Shown piece by piece: positions 43,811 to 51,887 of a stretch of 64,000 nt of DNA (its first letter is position 1; every line of letters starts with the position of its first letter). Where the stretch lies: NCBI GenBank assembly GCA_910577735.1, contig CAJTOO010000013.1, positions 62,001-126,000 on the forward strand, written 5' to 3'. Both the position numbers and the translations under genes were made by a program. The notes under the pieces are model-generated. The model did not search any database. It saw only the letters and a list, made by a program, of their open reading frames with translations, and was not told the DNA's origin. Source of the stretch: an uncultured Lachnospiraceae bacterium (lineage in GTDB: Bacteria > Bacillota > Clostridia > Lachnospirales > Lachnospiraceae).

Positions 43811-45163
43811 ATGAAATTTCTGGATTTGCTGCGGATGAGCAGTGCGAATCTCTGGAAAAGAAAAGTGAGGACGATTCTGACGGTACTCGGCGTTGTGATC
43901 GGTGTAGCTTCCATTGTTGTCATGGTCTCCCTGGGATTGGGATTGAGTCGTTCCTTGATGGCACAGTATGAGTCTTATGGGAGTCTGACACAGATTGAGG
44001 TAAATGAGCCATGGAATGATTCTTCTTCGGAGGAAGTGAAACGTCTTGATCAGACATTGATTGAGGAGATTAAGGCCTTGGAGCATGTGGAGTCAGTCTA
44101 TCCGGTGCTGGAAACTCAGGTCCTGGCCAAGTATGGAAGTTATGAGGGATATCTGCAGCTGCAGGGCTTGCCCCAGGAGGCCTTTGCAGACATGAATATT
44201 GAGGTAGGGCAGGGTCGGCTTCCCGGCAGTGACAGTCAGCTGAAATTTTTCTATGGTTGTGAGGTGCTGCAGAACTTCAGTAACATCAAGGGGAGCGGCG
44301 GCAGTTACTGGCAGACAGGTGTCTTACCGGATATTGATCTGATGAACGATCCTATTTTTATTATTTTCGATATGGATGCCTATTATGCTTCGGGGACGCC
44401 GGACGAGAATGGGCAGACACAGAAACCACCTAAGAAGTATCTGATTGAAACTTGTGGTGTGGAAGCAACGCCCGGAGAAAATCAGTGGTCACAGTATGGG
44501 TGGTATACCTACTGTGACATCGACCAGCTGATTGTGGAGTTGAAGAAGATTTTTAAAAACAAAAAGATTCCGGGACAGCCCACCACCAAGACAGGCAAGC
44601 CTTATAAAGAGATATTCTATAACCGCCTTTTAGTGAATGTGGAAAGTATGGATTATGTCATGGAGATTCAGACTTACTTGAAGGATCTGGGATATAATGC
44701 CTACAGTCAGGCAGAATGGGTGGAGTCAGAACAAAAGACCATGGGTTATATTCAGGCAGTGCTTGGCGGGATTGGCGCAGTGTCTTTGTTTGTTGCGGCA
44801 ATCGGTATCACCAACACAATGATGATGTCAATCTATGAGCGGACGAAGGAGATTGGCGTTATGAAAGTATTAGGCTGTGACCTCCGTAATATTGGGAGCC
44901 TGTTTTTGATGGAAGCTGGTTTTATTGGATTTATCGGTGGGGTGATCGGTCTGATTTTAAGCTTTACGCTTTCTATTGTGATCAATCATGTAGCGGCCAG
45001 TGCGGCCGGGAATATGACAGATATGTCAGGAATTTCTTACATTCCTATTTGGCTGGTGTTTCTATCATTGGTGTTTGCGATACTGGTGGGTATGGTTGCA
45101 GGATTTTTCCCGGCAAGAAGGGCCATGAAACTGAGTCCGCTGGCGGCAATCCGGAATGAGTAG
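43811..45163 (+). CDS. FtsX/MacB-type ABC permease
   Basis: A 450-residue permease. One membrane segment at the N terminus (about 20-45, TILTVLGVVIGVASIVVMVSLG) is followed by a large extracellular MacB-type domain (about 55-305) and three C-terminal segments (about 320-440) with ERTKEIGVMKVLGC, a hallmark of FtsX-like permeases. ATG at 43811, six bases after the surface-protein stop. Together with the ATPase at 41070 it resembles MacB-like exporters or mechanotransmission complexes that act on envelope proteins or peptides. Confidence 0.92.
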   Translation: MKFLDLLRMSSANLWKRKVRTILTVLGVVIGVASIVVMVSLGLGLSRSLMAQYESYGSLTQIEVNEPWNDSSSEEVKRLDQTLIEEIKALEHVESVYPVLETQVLAKYGSYEGYLQLQGLPQEAFADMNIEVGQGRLPGSDSQLKFFYGCEVLQNFSNIKGSGGSYWQTGVLPDIDLMNDPIFIIFDMDAYYASGTPDENGQTQKPPKKYLIETCGVEATPGENQWSQYGWYTYCDIDQLIVELKKIFKNKKIPGQPTTKTGKPYKEIFYNRLLVNVESMDYVMEIQTYLKDLGYNAYSQAEWVESEQKTMGYIQAVLGGIGAVSLFVAAIGITNTMMMSIYERTKEIGVMKVLGCDLRNIGSLFLMEAGFIGFIGGVIGLILSFTLSIVINHVAASAAGNMTDMSGISYIPIWLVFLSLVFAILVGMVAGFFPARRAMKLSPLAAIRNE

Positions 45164-45283
45164 GGGCCATAGGAGGAGAGCGTTGCTTTTTATAAATTGA
45201 CATAATATTTAAGAATGTTAACATAGGTTAAGGATTCTTTTGTAGAAATTAAGAAAAAATAAAGAAATTAGGGGAATTTTTAC

Positions 45284-45313
45284 TTGCTTTTTCTTCCAGA
45301 ATTGTTGTATGAT
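45284..45313 (+). promoter_or_regulatory. Promoter of the four-repeat secreted-protein gene
   Basis: TTGCTT (45284-45289), 18-base spacer, TATGAT (45308-45313), in an AT-rich 209-base gap with no gene. GGAGGAG lies 8 bases before the ATG at 45373. Confidence 0.6.
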
Positions 45314-45372
45314 AGATTTACATAAATATTTATTATGGTAATACAAATAGGTTATGTATTGGAGGAGTAAGG

Positions 45373-46425
45373 ATGAAAAAGCATAGAATCGTACAATGTT
45401 GCCTGGCTTTATGCCTGGCTCTTGGCTTATTGATTTTTCCTGTGGGACGCATGGATGTACAGGCGGCGGAAGTGATAGCGACGGTACGTGGAACTGTTAT
45501 GAAGGGAACCACTTCCGAACTGATGTATCTGGATACTTCCAGTGGGAAGATGGAGGTTAAGATTGACAGTGGAACGGATACCAGCGGCTGTAAGTTCTTA
45601 CTGCCGGGTAAGGTGATAAGTGTATCTCTTTCCCATGGTTCCGACGGGTACCTTCATGCAGTGAAGATGACAGCAGATGCGCAGGATTCTTCGGTTACGC
45701 TGGATACTTCCAGTGTGTCTACCGTGACAGGGACGCTGAGTGATAAGACGAAGAATGATGTACTGTGTCTGGATACCCAGTATGGACTCATGGAACTGAA
45801 ATATGATAATTCCCTTGATATGAGCGGCTGTACCATTATGGTGCTGGGGCAGAACTATACGGTGAAGTGTGCGAGAGGCTCTGATGCCTATATGCATGCC
45901 ATCAGCATCAGTGACGCATCATCATCGTCCAAGGGCAGCACTTCTTCCTATATACCAAATAACTGCAGCTCATCCAGTTCGGTCACGGGTAAGGTGAGCA
46001 GTGACACCACGCCGGATATCCTGTATCTGTCCACCAGTGACGGGGTGATGCAGTTTAAGATTGACAGCGACGCGGATACCAGCAGAGGTATGGTGCATAC
46101 TAAGGATAATAAGCTGACGGTATATTTTTATCACGGTTCTGACGGCTATCTGCATGCTACCGGTATTGTGGGAGAGAAGGACAACTCCTCTGATGTGACA
46201 ATAGATTCTTCTTCCACTTCGACGGTATCAGGACAGGTAATGAAGAAGTCAACGGAAAATATCCTCCGTCTGGATACCCGGTATGGAGAGATGGAACTTA
46301 AGATGGATAAGGTCGAAGGCGGCAACAATGGCAGGGCTCTGGTGAAGGACATGTGGGTGACGGTAACCTGCGCGAGAGGTTCTGATGCCTATATGCATGC
46401 ACTCAGTATCAGTACGCTCAGGTAA
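45373..46425 (+). CDS. Secreted protein with four tandem beta-type repeats
   Basis: A 350-residue secreted protein. A signal peptide (residues 1-32, ending VQAAE) is followed by four copies of a unit of about 65-75 residues (about 37-100, 112-175, 203-262, 282-350). Each runs: V(S/T/R)G-V-K-T--(I/L)LYL(D/S)T---G-M(E/Q)-KID, a middle with -SG--, and a close of the form V---(R/H)GSD(G/A)Y(L/M)HA. Serine-rich linkers separate them. Two units have HGSDGYLHA and two have RGSDAYMHA, alternating 1/3 and 2/4, which suggests duplication of a two-unit module. I do not recognise the family; the pattern resembles OB- or copper-amine-type small beta domains. No anchor is seen. Confidence 0.85.
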   Translation: MKKHRIVQCCLALCLALGLLIFPVGRMDVQAAEVIATVRGTVMKGTTSELMYLDTSSGKMEVKIDSGTDTSGCKFLLPGKVISVSLSHGSDGYLHAVKMTADAQDSSVTLDTSSVSTVTGTLSDKTKNDVLCLDTQYGLMELKYDNSLDMSGCTIMVLGQNYTVKCARGSDAYMHAISISDASSSSKGSTSSYIPNNCSSSSSVTGKVSSDTTPDILYLSTSDGVMQFKIDSDADTSRGMVHTKDNKLTVYFYHGSDGYLHATGIVGEKDNSSDVTIDSSSTSTVSGQVMKKSTENILRLDTRYGEMELKMDKVEGGNNGRALVKDMWVTVTCARGSDAYMHALSISTLR

Positions 46426-46496
46426 TCAGACAAATCTGTAAACGGGGAGATTTATTTGCCGAATCCGGGGCATTGATACCATATGGATTTACGTTG

Positions 46497-46558
46497 GAAG
46501 TATGAAAAATACCTTCTGTGCGCATACTAGTTTTAAAAGTGCGTACAGGAGGTTTTTT
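46497..46558 (+). promoter_or_regulatory. Enolase leader hairpins: RBS-sequestering terminator and competing stem
   Basis: ACCTTCTGTGCGCA (46511-46524) pairs along its full 14 bases (two G-U) with TGCGTACAGGAGGT (46540-46553), which contains the eno ribosome site AGGAGG; TTTTTT (46553-46558) follows and then the ATG. An alternative stem, GAAGTAT (46497-46503) with ATACCTTC (46509-46516), uses the 5' arm and would free the ribosome site. This is the layout of an attenuator or translational switch. No ligand class recognised. Confidence 0.62.
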
Positions 46559-47956
46559 ATGGGTATGAAGTTGCGGATTGTAGATGTACATGCAAGAGAA
46601 ATATTGGACTCCAGGGGAAATCCTACCGTGGAGGCAGAGGTTACCGTGGAGAAGGAAATAGGAGGCAGACAGTATGTGGGGCGGGCTGCGGTTCCAAGCG
46701 GCGCCAGTACAGGTCGATTTGAAGCTGTGGAGCTCAGGGACGGTGAGACCAGATATTTCGGTCTGGGCACGACGAAGGCAGTGAACAATGTGAACACCAA
46801 AATCAGGGAAGCGCTGATGGGGATGGATGCTCTGGATCAGGGATTGATTGACCGTATCTTGATTGAGCAGGATGGTACCGATAATAAGAGTAATCTGGGG
46901 GCAAATGCCACGCTGGGTGTATCCATGGCCTGTGCCAAGGTGAGCGCCAAGGCACTGGGAATCCCCCTGTATCGTTATCTTGGCGGCGCTTATACGAGGC
47001 TTTTGCCGGTACCTATGATGAATATTTTGAATGGCGGCAAGCATGCAGATAATACCGTGGATTTCCAGGAGTTTATGATTATGCCTGTGCAGGCAGAAAG
47101 CTTCCGGGATGGTTTAAGAATTTGTGCTGAAATTTACCATAATCTTAAGAAAATCTGTAATAGCAGAGGATTGTCCACCGGTGTGGGTGATGAAGGAGGC
47201 TTTGCGCCCTCTCTGCCGGATGCTTTTGCAGTTCTGGATTTAATTGTTGAGTCGATTAAGGCTGCGGGGTATACACCGGGACAGGATATTAAGATTGCTC
47301 TGGATGTGGCGGCTTCGGAACTTTATCAAGAGAAGGATGGGGTATATCATTTTCCGGGTGAGACGGAGCTGAAACAGCAAAGACAGGCAGTGGAAGGCTC
47401 TCATGTAACGGAGTGTTATGAGGCTGGCTGCGGACCGTCCGGCTGTGAAGATATGCCGGAGATTACAAGAAGTACAGAGGAGATGGTTACTTATTATGAG
47501 GAACTCATAGAACGTTATCCGATTATCTCCATAGAGGACGGACTTGCAGAGGATGATTGGGATGGCTGGCAGATGATGACAAAGAAGCTTGGAGACAAAG
47601 TACAGCTGGTGGGAGATGATCTGTTTGTCACCAATACAAAGAGGCTGGATGCAGGCGTCAAGCTGCATGTTGCCAATGCAATCCTTGTTAAGGTGAATCA
47701 GATCGGTACGGTTTCTGAGGCTATGGATGCCATTGAAATGGCCCAGAAGAACGGTTATAAAGCTGTGGTTTCGCACAGATCAGGAGAAACTGAGGATACC
47801 TTTATTGCAGACCTTGCAGTGGCAGTGAATGCGGGACAGATTAAGACAGGAGCGCCTTGCAGGAGTGACAGGGTTGCCAAGTATAACCGGCTTCTGCGGA
47901 TTGAAGAGGAACTTGGCAGTGCAGCCTGTTATAAGGAACCCTTTAATAAGATGTAA
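46559..47956 (+). CDS. eno: Enolase with an insertion
   Basis: A 465-residue enolase converting 2-phosphoglycerate to phosphoenolpyruvate. Active-site segments are intact: GASTGRFEA near the N terminus, GDEGGFAPSL (Glu212), SIEDGLAEDDW, LVGDDLFVTN, ILVKVNQIGT (Lys378) and SHRSGETEDT. The enzyme is about 30 residues longer than the usual 430; the extra stretch lies about 269-303 between the VYHFPGE strand and STEEMV, and is Cys-rich (CYEAGCGPSGCE). The C-terminal signature has GAPCRSDR in place of GAPSRTDR. ATG at 46559 follows AGGAGG, itself inside a hairpin. A strong hairpin follows the stop. Confidence 0.95.
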   Translation: MGMKLRIVDVHAREILDSRGNPTVEAEVTVEKEIGGRQYVGRAAVPSGASTGRFEAVELRDGETRYFGLGTTKAVNNVNTKIREALMGMDALDQGLIDRILIEQDGTDNKSNLGANATLGVSMACAKVSAKALGIPLYRYLGGAYTRLLPVPMMNILNGGKHADNTVDFQEFMIMPVQAESFRDGLRICAEIYHNLKKICNSRGLSTGVGDEGGFAPSLPDAFAVLDLIVESIKAAGYTPGQDIKIALDVAASELYQEKDGVYHFPGETELKQQRQAVEGSHVTECYEAGCGPSGCEDMPEITRSTEEMVTYYEELIERYPIISIEDGLAEDDWDGWQMMTKKLGDKVQLVGDDLFVTNTKRLDAGVKLHVANAILVKVNQIGTVSEAMDAIEMAQKNGYKAVVSHRSGETEDTFIADLAVAVNAGQIKTGAPCRSDRVAKYNRLLRIEEELGSAACYKEPFNKM

Positions 47957-47990
47957 GCCGGTATAGAAATGTGGGTTTGTAATTTATGTC

Positions 47991-48019
47991 GGAGAATGCC
48001 CAAAGCAGGGGCATTCTCC
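47991..48019 (+). terminator. Hairpin after eno
   Basis: GGAGAATGCCC (47991-48001) pairs perfectly with GGGCATTCTCC (48009-48019) over 11 bp with a 7-base loop. No T run follows, so termination strength is uncertain. The rest of 47957-48133 shows no gene. Confidence 0.55.
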
Positions 48020-48133
48020 GCAGTGCTGTTATAGGAAACGATATCTGTCTGATATTTTCCTTATTGTGTTTTGGCTTATAGCATGTGAGTATTTTATACT
48101 AAACTTTCTGAGCGGGTTTCGGATACCAGCTCA

Positions 48134-48775
48134 TTACTGTATTGCCGAATAACCAAATGCATTTGCAAAAGCGTCAATGGGCTGCTTTTCTTTGCACAAT
48201 GCGCATTCTTCTGAACTGTATGTTTTGTACTCCGGAATATCTGATGTGTGGAACAGTGCATTGATCGGGATGCCTGTCACACTGTTAGCAGCGCTGAAGA
48301 TGGCGCTTACGCCGCTGATGGTTGCGCCGTAATAGGTCAGAGTCTGTACAGCCTTGGTGACAGTACGGCCTGTGGTTGCGCTGGCCAGAAGCAGGAGTAC
48401 ATTCTTATCTTTGATCATGGGCAGATAATTATCCCGGAACAGCATCTGTCCGGCGGTGGAATATTCCGGCGTCACAATATAAATGGTCTGGTGTGCGTTT
48501 CGGGAATAGACACCGGCTCTTGTCAGTTCTTCTGCCAGAAAGGCGCCGATGATTTCGCAGCCGTCTATGCAGACAATCGTATCCACCACGGTAGACAGCA
48601 TAATCTGTCTGCTCAGTTCTTTCGCGGCAGTGGAAGCTTCGCTCAGCCTTGTTTTCATCGTGGTCATATCCAAAAAGTAATTGATATGGGAATTGGGGGT
48701 TACGAAATGCCCGTGGATCGCTTTTAACTCAATGTTGGGATGGCTTTTGGAGTGAATTTTAATAAGTTCCTTCAT
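48134..48775 (-). CDS. Phosphoribosyltransferase-like protein (orotate PRTase-like)
   Basis: A 213-residue cytoplasmic protein with a type I PRTase fold as far as can be seen: IVCIDGCEIIGAFLAEEL and KNVLLLLASATTGRTVTKAVQTLTYYGA, where ASATTGRT occupies the PRPP loop. The classical acidic PRPP-loop pair is replaced (LLLASATTG rather than VDDxxxTG), so catalysis may differ. A C-terminal pair CALC could bind metal. Such proteins are commonly labelled orotate phosphoribosyltransferase in Lachnospiraceae. Start at 48775 is favoured by AGGAGG seven bases upstream; ATG 48781 is too close to it. Convergent with eno, no pyrimidine genes nearby. Confidence 0.65.
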   Translation of the reverse strand: MKELIKIHSKSHPNIELKAIHGHFVTPNSHINYFLDMTTMKTRLSEASTAAKELSRQIMLSTVVDTIVCIDGCEIIGAFLAEELTRAGVYSRNAHQTIYIVTPEYSTAGQMLFRDNYLPMIKDKNVLLLLASATTGRTVTKAVQTLTYYGATISGVSAIFSAANSVTGIPINALFHTSDIPEYKTYSSEECALCKEKQPIDAFANAFGYSAIQ

Positions 48776-48960
48776 ATGCATACCTCCTCGATACAGTTTT
48801 TGTGCAATTTTCCATCAGGAATTATCATGCTGTTGTAAATATTATACAGCCTGCACAGGTGTAAATCAATGTTGTCTTAGGAAAATATTCTGTACATTGC
48901 AGGGCAGAAATGATAAGCTGTAAAGAAAATGGCAGACAGCATAAAGGAATGGAGATTAGC

Positions 48961-50445
48961 ATGCAGATTATCAGAAGTAATAAGGCACAGTTTGCATATG
49001 ACATTCATGCTTTGGTGAAAGCTTTCTATCCGGAATGGGAATTGAAACTGCTGACGCCGGCGTCAGTGGTTAAGGATAAAAAGCTACGGGAGATTGTGCC
49101 CGTGATGGAGCTGGAATTTGGTGATACGCAAGTAGAATTGAGGATACAAAATAGTTTACATAATTCGGAATTGTATCACACCTATATTTGGCACGATACG
49201 GATAGCATAGAACATGCAGCATATAAAAATGCCTTTAAACGTTTTCTCTATACTGCGCTTAGCGAGGAGACAGGGATATCCCTTCCCTGGGGAAATCTGA
49301 CAGGGATTCGTCCCACCAAGATTGCCATGACCATGCTGGAACAGGGGAAGAATGAGCAGGAGATAGGGGATTTTCTAAAGAGAGAGCACTTTGTCAGTGA
49401 TGAAAAGACAGCCCTGGGCATGGAGATTGCCGGAAGAGAGCGGCAAATCCTGAGCACACTGCATTATGAGGATGGATACAGTCTGTATATCGGGATACCC
49501 TTTTGTCCCACAACCTGCCTGTACTGTTCCTTTACCTCGTATCCCATCAGTCTGTGGCGGGAGCGGGTGGAAGAGTACCTGACGGCATTGGAACGGGAAA
49601 TGGATGCTGTGGCAGCCTTGTATGGGCATAAGATTCTGGACACGGTATATATAGGCGGCGGCACACCAAGCGCCTTGTCTGCACAACAATTAGACAGGCT
49701 GTTAGGGAAGCTGGAAAATACGTTTGACTTTCGTACGGTGCAGGAATTTACGGTGGAAGCGGGACGTGCGGACAGTATTACGGAAGAGAAGCTGAGGGTG
49801 CTTTACGGACATGGTGTTACCAGAATCTCTGTCAATCCCCAGACCATGAAGCAGGAGACGCTGCAGTTGATTGGCAGGCAGCATACCGTAGAGCAGGTGG
49901 TAGAGGCTTTCAGGCTGGCGCGTCAGGTGGGATTTGATAATATCAACATGGATATCATCCTGGGCCTTCCGGGAGAAAATGAGGCAGATGTGGCACATAC
50001 CATAGCGGCCATTAAGGAACTGTCCCCGGATGCCCTGACGGTACATTCCCTTGCGGTCAAGAGAGCGTCCAGATTACAGCAGTGGATTGAGGAGCATGGG
50101 ATAACGGCATATAATAATACGGAGGAAACCATGCGTATCGCGGCAAAGGGCGCAGCGGATCTGGGGATGGTGCCCTACTATCTTTATCGGCAGAAGAATA
50201 TGTCCGGTAATTTTGAAAATGTAGGGTATTCTAAGGAAGGGAAGTATGGAATCTATAACATTCTGATTATGGAGGAGATGCAGACGATTGTGGCGCTGGG
50301 GGCAGGTTCGATTACCAAAAGGGTGTATCCGGACGGCAGGATTGAGCGCTGCGAGAATGCAAAAGATGTGGAGACTTATATGGGAAAGATTGAGGAGATG
50401 ATAGGGAGGAAACGAAAGCTTTTGGCAGAAGAGGGAGGTTTCTGA
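48961..50445 (+). CDS. hemZ: Coproporphyrinogen III dehydrogenase-like radical SAM protein HemZ
   Basis: A 494-residue radical SAM enzyme of the HemN/HemZ family, oxygen-independent coproporphyrinogen oxidation in heme or sirohaem-related metabolism. The cluster motif is CPTTCLYCSF (about residues 180-189), preceded by YIGIPF; GGGTPSAL and TVEAGRADSI and INMDIILGLPGE are typical HemN segments. It has the N-terminal extension of HemZ (absent in HemN). Start 48961 is chosen since the fold begins there; GGAATGGAG lies upstream. No other heme genes nearby, so the true substrate is uncertain. It is followed after 101 bases by hisS. Confidence 0.88.
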   Translation: MQIIRSNKAQFAYDIHALVKAFYPEWELKLLTPASVVKDKKLREIVPVMELEFGDTQVELRIQNSLHNSELYHTYIWHDTDSIEHAAYKNAFKRFLYTALSEETGISLPWGNLTGIRPTKIAMTMLEQGKNEQEIGDFLKREHFVSDEKTALGMEIAGRERQILSTLHYEDGYSLYIGIPFCPTTCLYCSFTSYPISLWRERVEEYLTALEREMDAVAALYGHKILDTVYIGGGTPSALSAQQLDRLLGKLENTFDFRTVQEFTVEAGRADSITEEKLRVLYGHGVTRISVNPQTMKQETLQLIGRQHTVEQVVEAFRLARQVGFDNINMDIILGLPGENEADVAHTIAAIKELSPDALTVHSLAVKRASRLQQWIEEHGITAYNNTEETMRIAAKGAADLGMVPYYLYRQKNMSGNFENVGYSKEGKYGIYNILIMEEMQTIVALGAGSITKRVYPDGRIERCENAKDVETYMGKIEEMIGRKRKLLAEEGGF

Positions 50446-50546
50446 TGTCCGACTGCTTTCAGTCTTGAAAAACACCCCAAAACAGTGTAAAATCTAACAA
50501 GCATACTTATAGAAACAGAACAGGAAAAGAATAACGGGGAGGCACT

Positions 50547-51815
50547 ATGGCACTGAATAAAAAACCAGTCACTGGCATGAAAGATATTCTGCCGGAGGAG
50601 ATGGAAATACGTGATTATGTCATCGGCGTCATCAAGGAGACTTATGGAAGCTTTGGCTTTACTTCCATCGAGACGCCCTGCGTGGAGAACATCGCAAACT
50701 TAAACTGTAAGGCGGGCGGCGAAAATGAGAAACTGATTTTTAAGATTTTAAAAAGAGGTGAGAAACTTCGCCTGGAGGAGGCAAAGGGAGAGGAAGATTT
50801 GGTGGACGGCGGTCTGCGCTATGACCTGACAGTTCCCCTGGTTCGTTACTATGCCAATCATGCCAACGAACTTCCGGCACCCTTTAAGGCACTGCAGATG
50901 GGTAATGTGTGGCGGGCGGACAGGCCCCAGAGAGGACGTTATCGTCAGTTCATGCAGTGTGATATTGACATTCTTGGTGAGGCCGGCAATCTGGCGGAGA
51001 TTGAGCTGATTCTGGCAACCACCACAACATTAGGCAAGTTAGGGTTTCAGAATTTCCAGATTCGTATCAATGACAGGCAGATTTTAAAGGCCATGGCGGC
51101 TTATAGTGGTTTTGGCGAAGAAGATTATGACCAGATTTTCATCATTCTGGATAAGATGGACAAGATTGGCACAGATGGCGTGGAGGCAGAGCTGCTGGAA
51201 GCCGGCTATGGGAAAGAGTCTGTGAGCAGGTATATGGATCTTTTTAAAGGGGTGGAGACAGCCGGGGCGCCGGTTGCTTATCTGACAGAGACTATTGCAG
51301 ATTTCCTGCCGGAGGGCGTCAGGGAGAGCTTTCAGGAAATCATGGACAGTGTGGAAGCGGTCAAGGGAGACTTCTTTGATCTGGTGTTTGATCCAACACT
51401 GGTGCGCGGTATGTCTTACTATACGGGCACGATCTTTGAGGTGGCAATGCCGGAGTTTGGCGGCAGCTGCGGCGGCGGCGGAAGATATGATAAGATGGTG
51501 GGTAAATTTACAGGCAAGGATGTGCCTGCCTGCGGATTCTCCATCGGATTTGAACGTATCATCCTGTTACTGTTGGAGAGCGGTTTCAAGGTACCCAAGG
51601 CTGGCCGTAAAGTGGCTTACCTGATGGAAAAGGGACTGGCGGATGAGAAGCTGCGTGAGGTCATGAAAAAAGCCCAGGAGGCCCGTATGGCAGGAGATCA
51701 GGTGCTTGTGGCCCGCATGAATAAGAATAAGAAGTTCCAGAAGGAGCAGCTTATTTCCCAGGGATACGAGGCGTTTGAAGAATTTTACAGGGAAGCCTTT
51801 AAGGAGAAAGAGTAA
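50547..51815 (+). CDS. hisS: Histidyl-tRNA synthetase
   Basis: A 422-residue class II synthetase. Motif 1 region GFTSIETPCVE, motif 2 QMGNVWRADRPQRGRYRQFMQCDIDILGE, histidine-specific RGMSYYTGTIFEV and GGGGRYD, and motif 3 GFSIGFERI are present. ATG at 50547 has GGGGAGG upstream. No T-box leader motif is visible in the 101-base upstream gap. Lies directly before aspS, the common hisS-aspS arrangement in Firmicutes. Confidence 0.96.
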   Translation: MALNKKPVTGMKDILPEEMEIRDYVIGVIKETYGSFGFTSIETPCVENIANLNCKAGGENEKLIFKILKRGEKLRLEEAKGEEDLVDGGLRYDLTVPLVRYYANHANELPAPFKALQMGNVWRADRPQRGRYRQFMQCDIDILGEAGNLAEIELILATTTTLGKLGFQNFQIRINDRQILKAMAAYSGFGEEDYDQIFIILDKMDKIGTDGVEAELLEAGYGKESVSRYMDLFKGVETAGAPVAYLTETIADFLPEGVRESFQEIMDSVEAVKGDFFDLVFDPTLVRGMSYYTGTIFEVAMPEFGGSCGGGGRYDKMVGKFTGKDVPACGFSIGFERIILLLLESGFKVPKAGRKVAYLMEKGLADEKLREVMKKAQEARMAGDQVLVARMNKNKKFQKEQLISQGYEAFEEFYREAFKEKE

Positions 51816-51887
51816 CAGAGGAGGCTTTCATAAGAGAACCATAAAGAAGGCAGAATGCACAGGGAAAAGTAAGAGGAGGAAATTGCA

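Noticed and set aside
46426..46511. Fluoride (crcB-motif) riboswitch in front of eno
   Set aside because: Context is right, but I could not find the paired loop and the terminal UGAUG...CC(U)AC arrangement; only a loose ATTGATACC similarity exists, so no class was called.
50446..50546. T-box leader before hisS
   Set aside because: The gap is only 101 bases and contains no T-box sequence or terminator hairpin.
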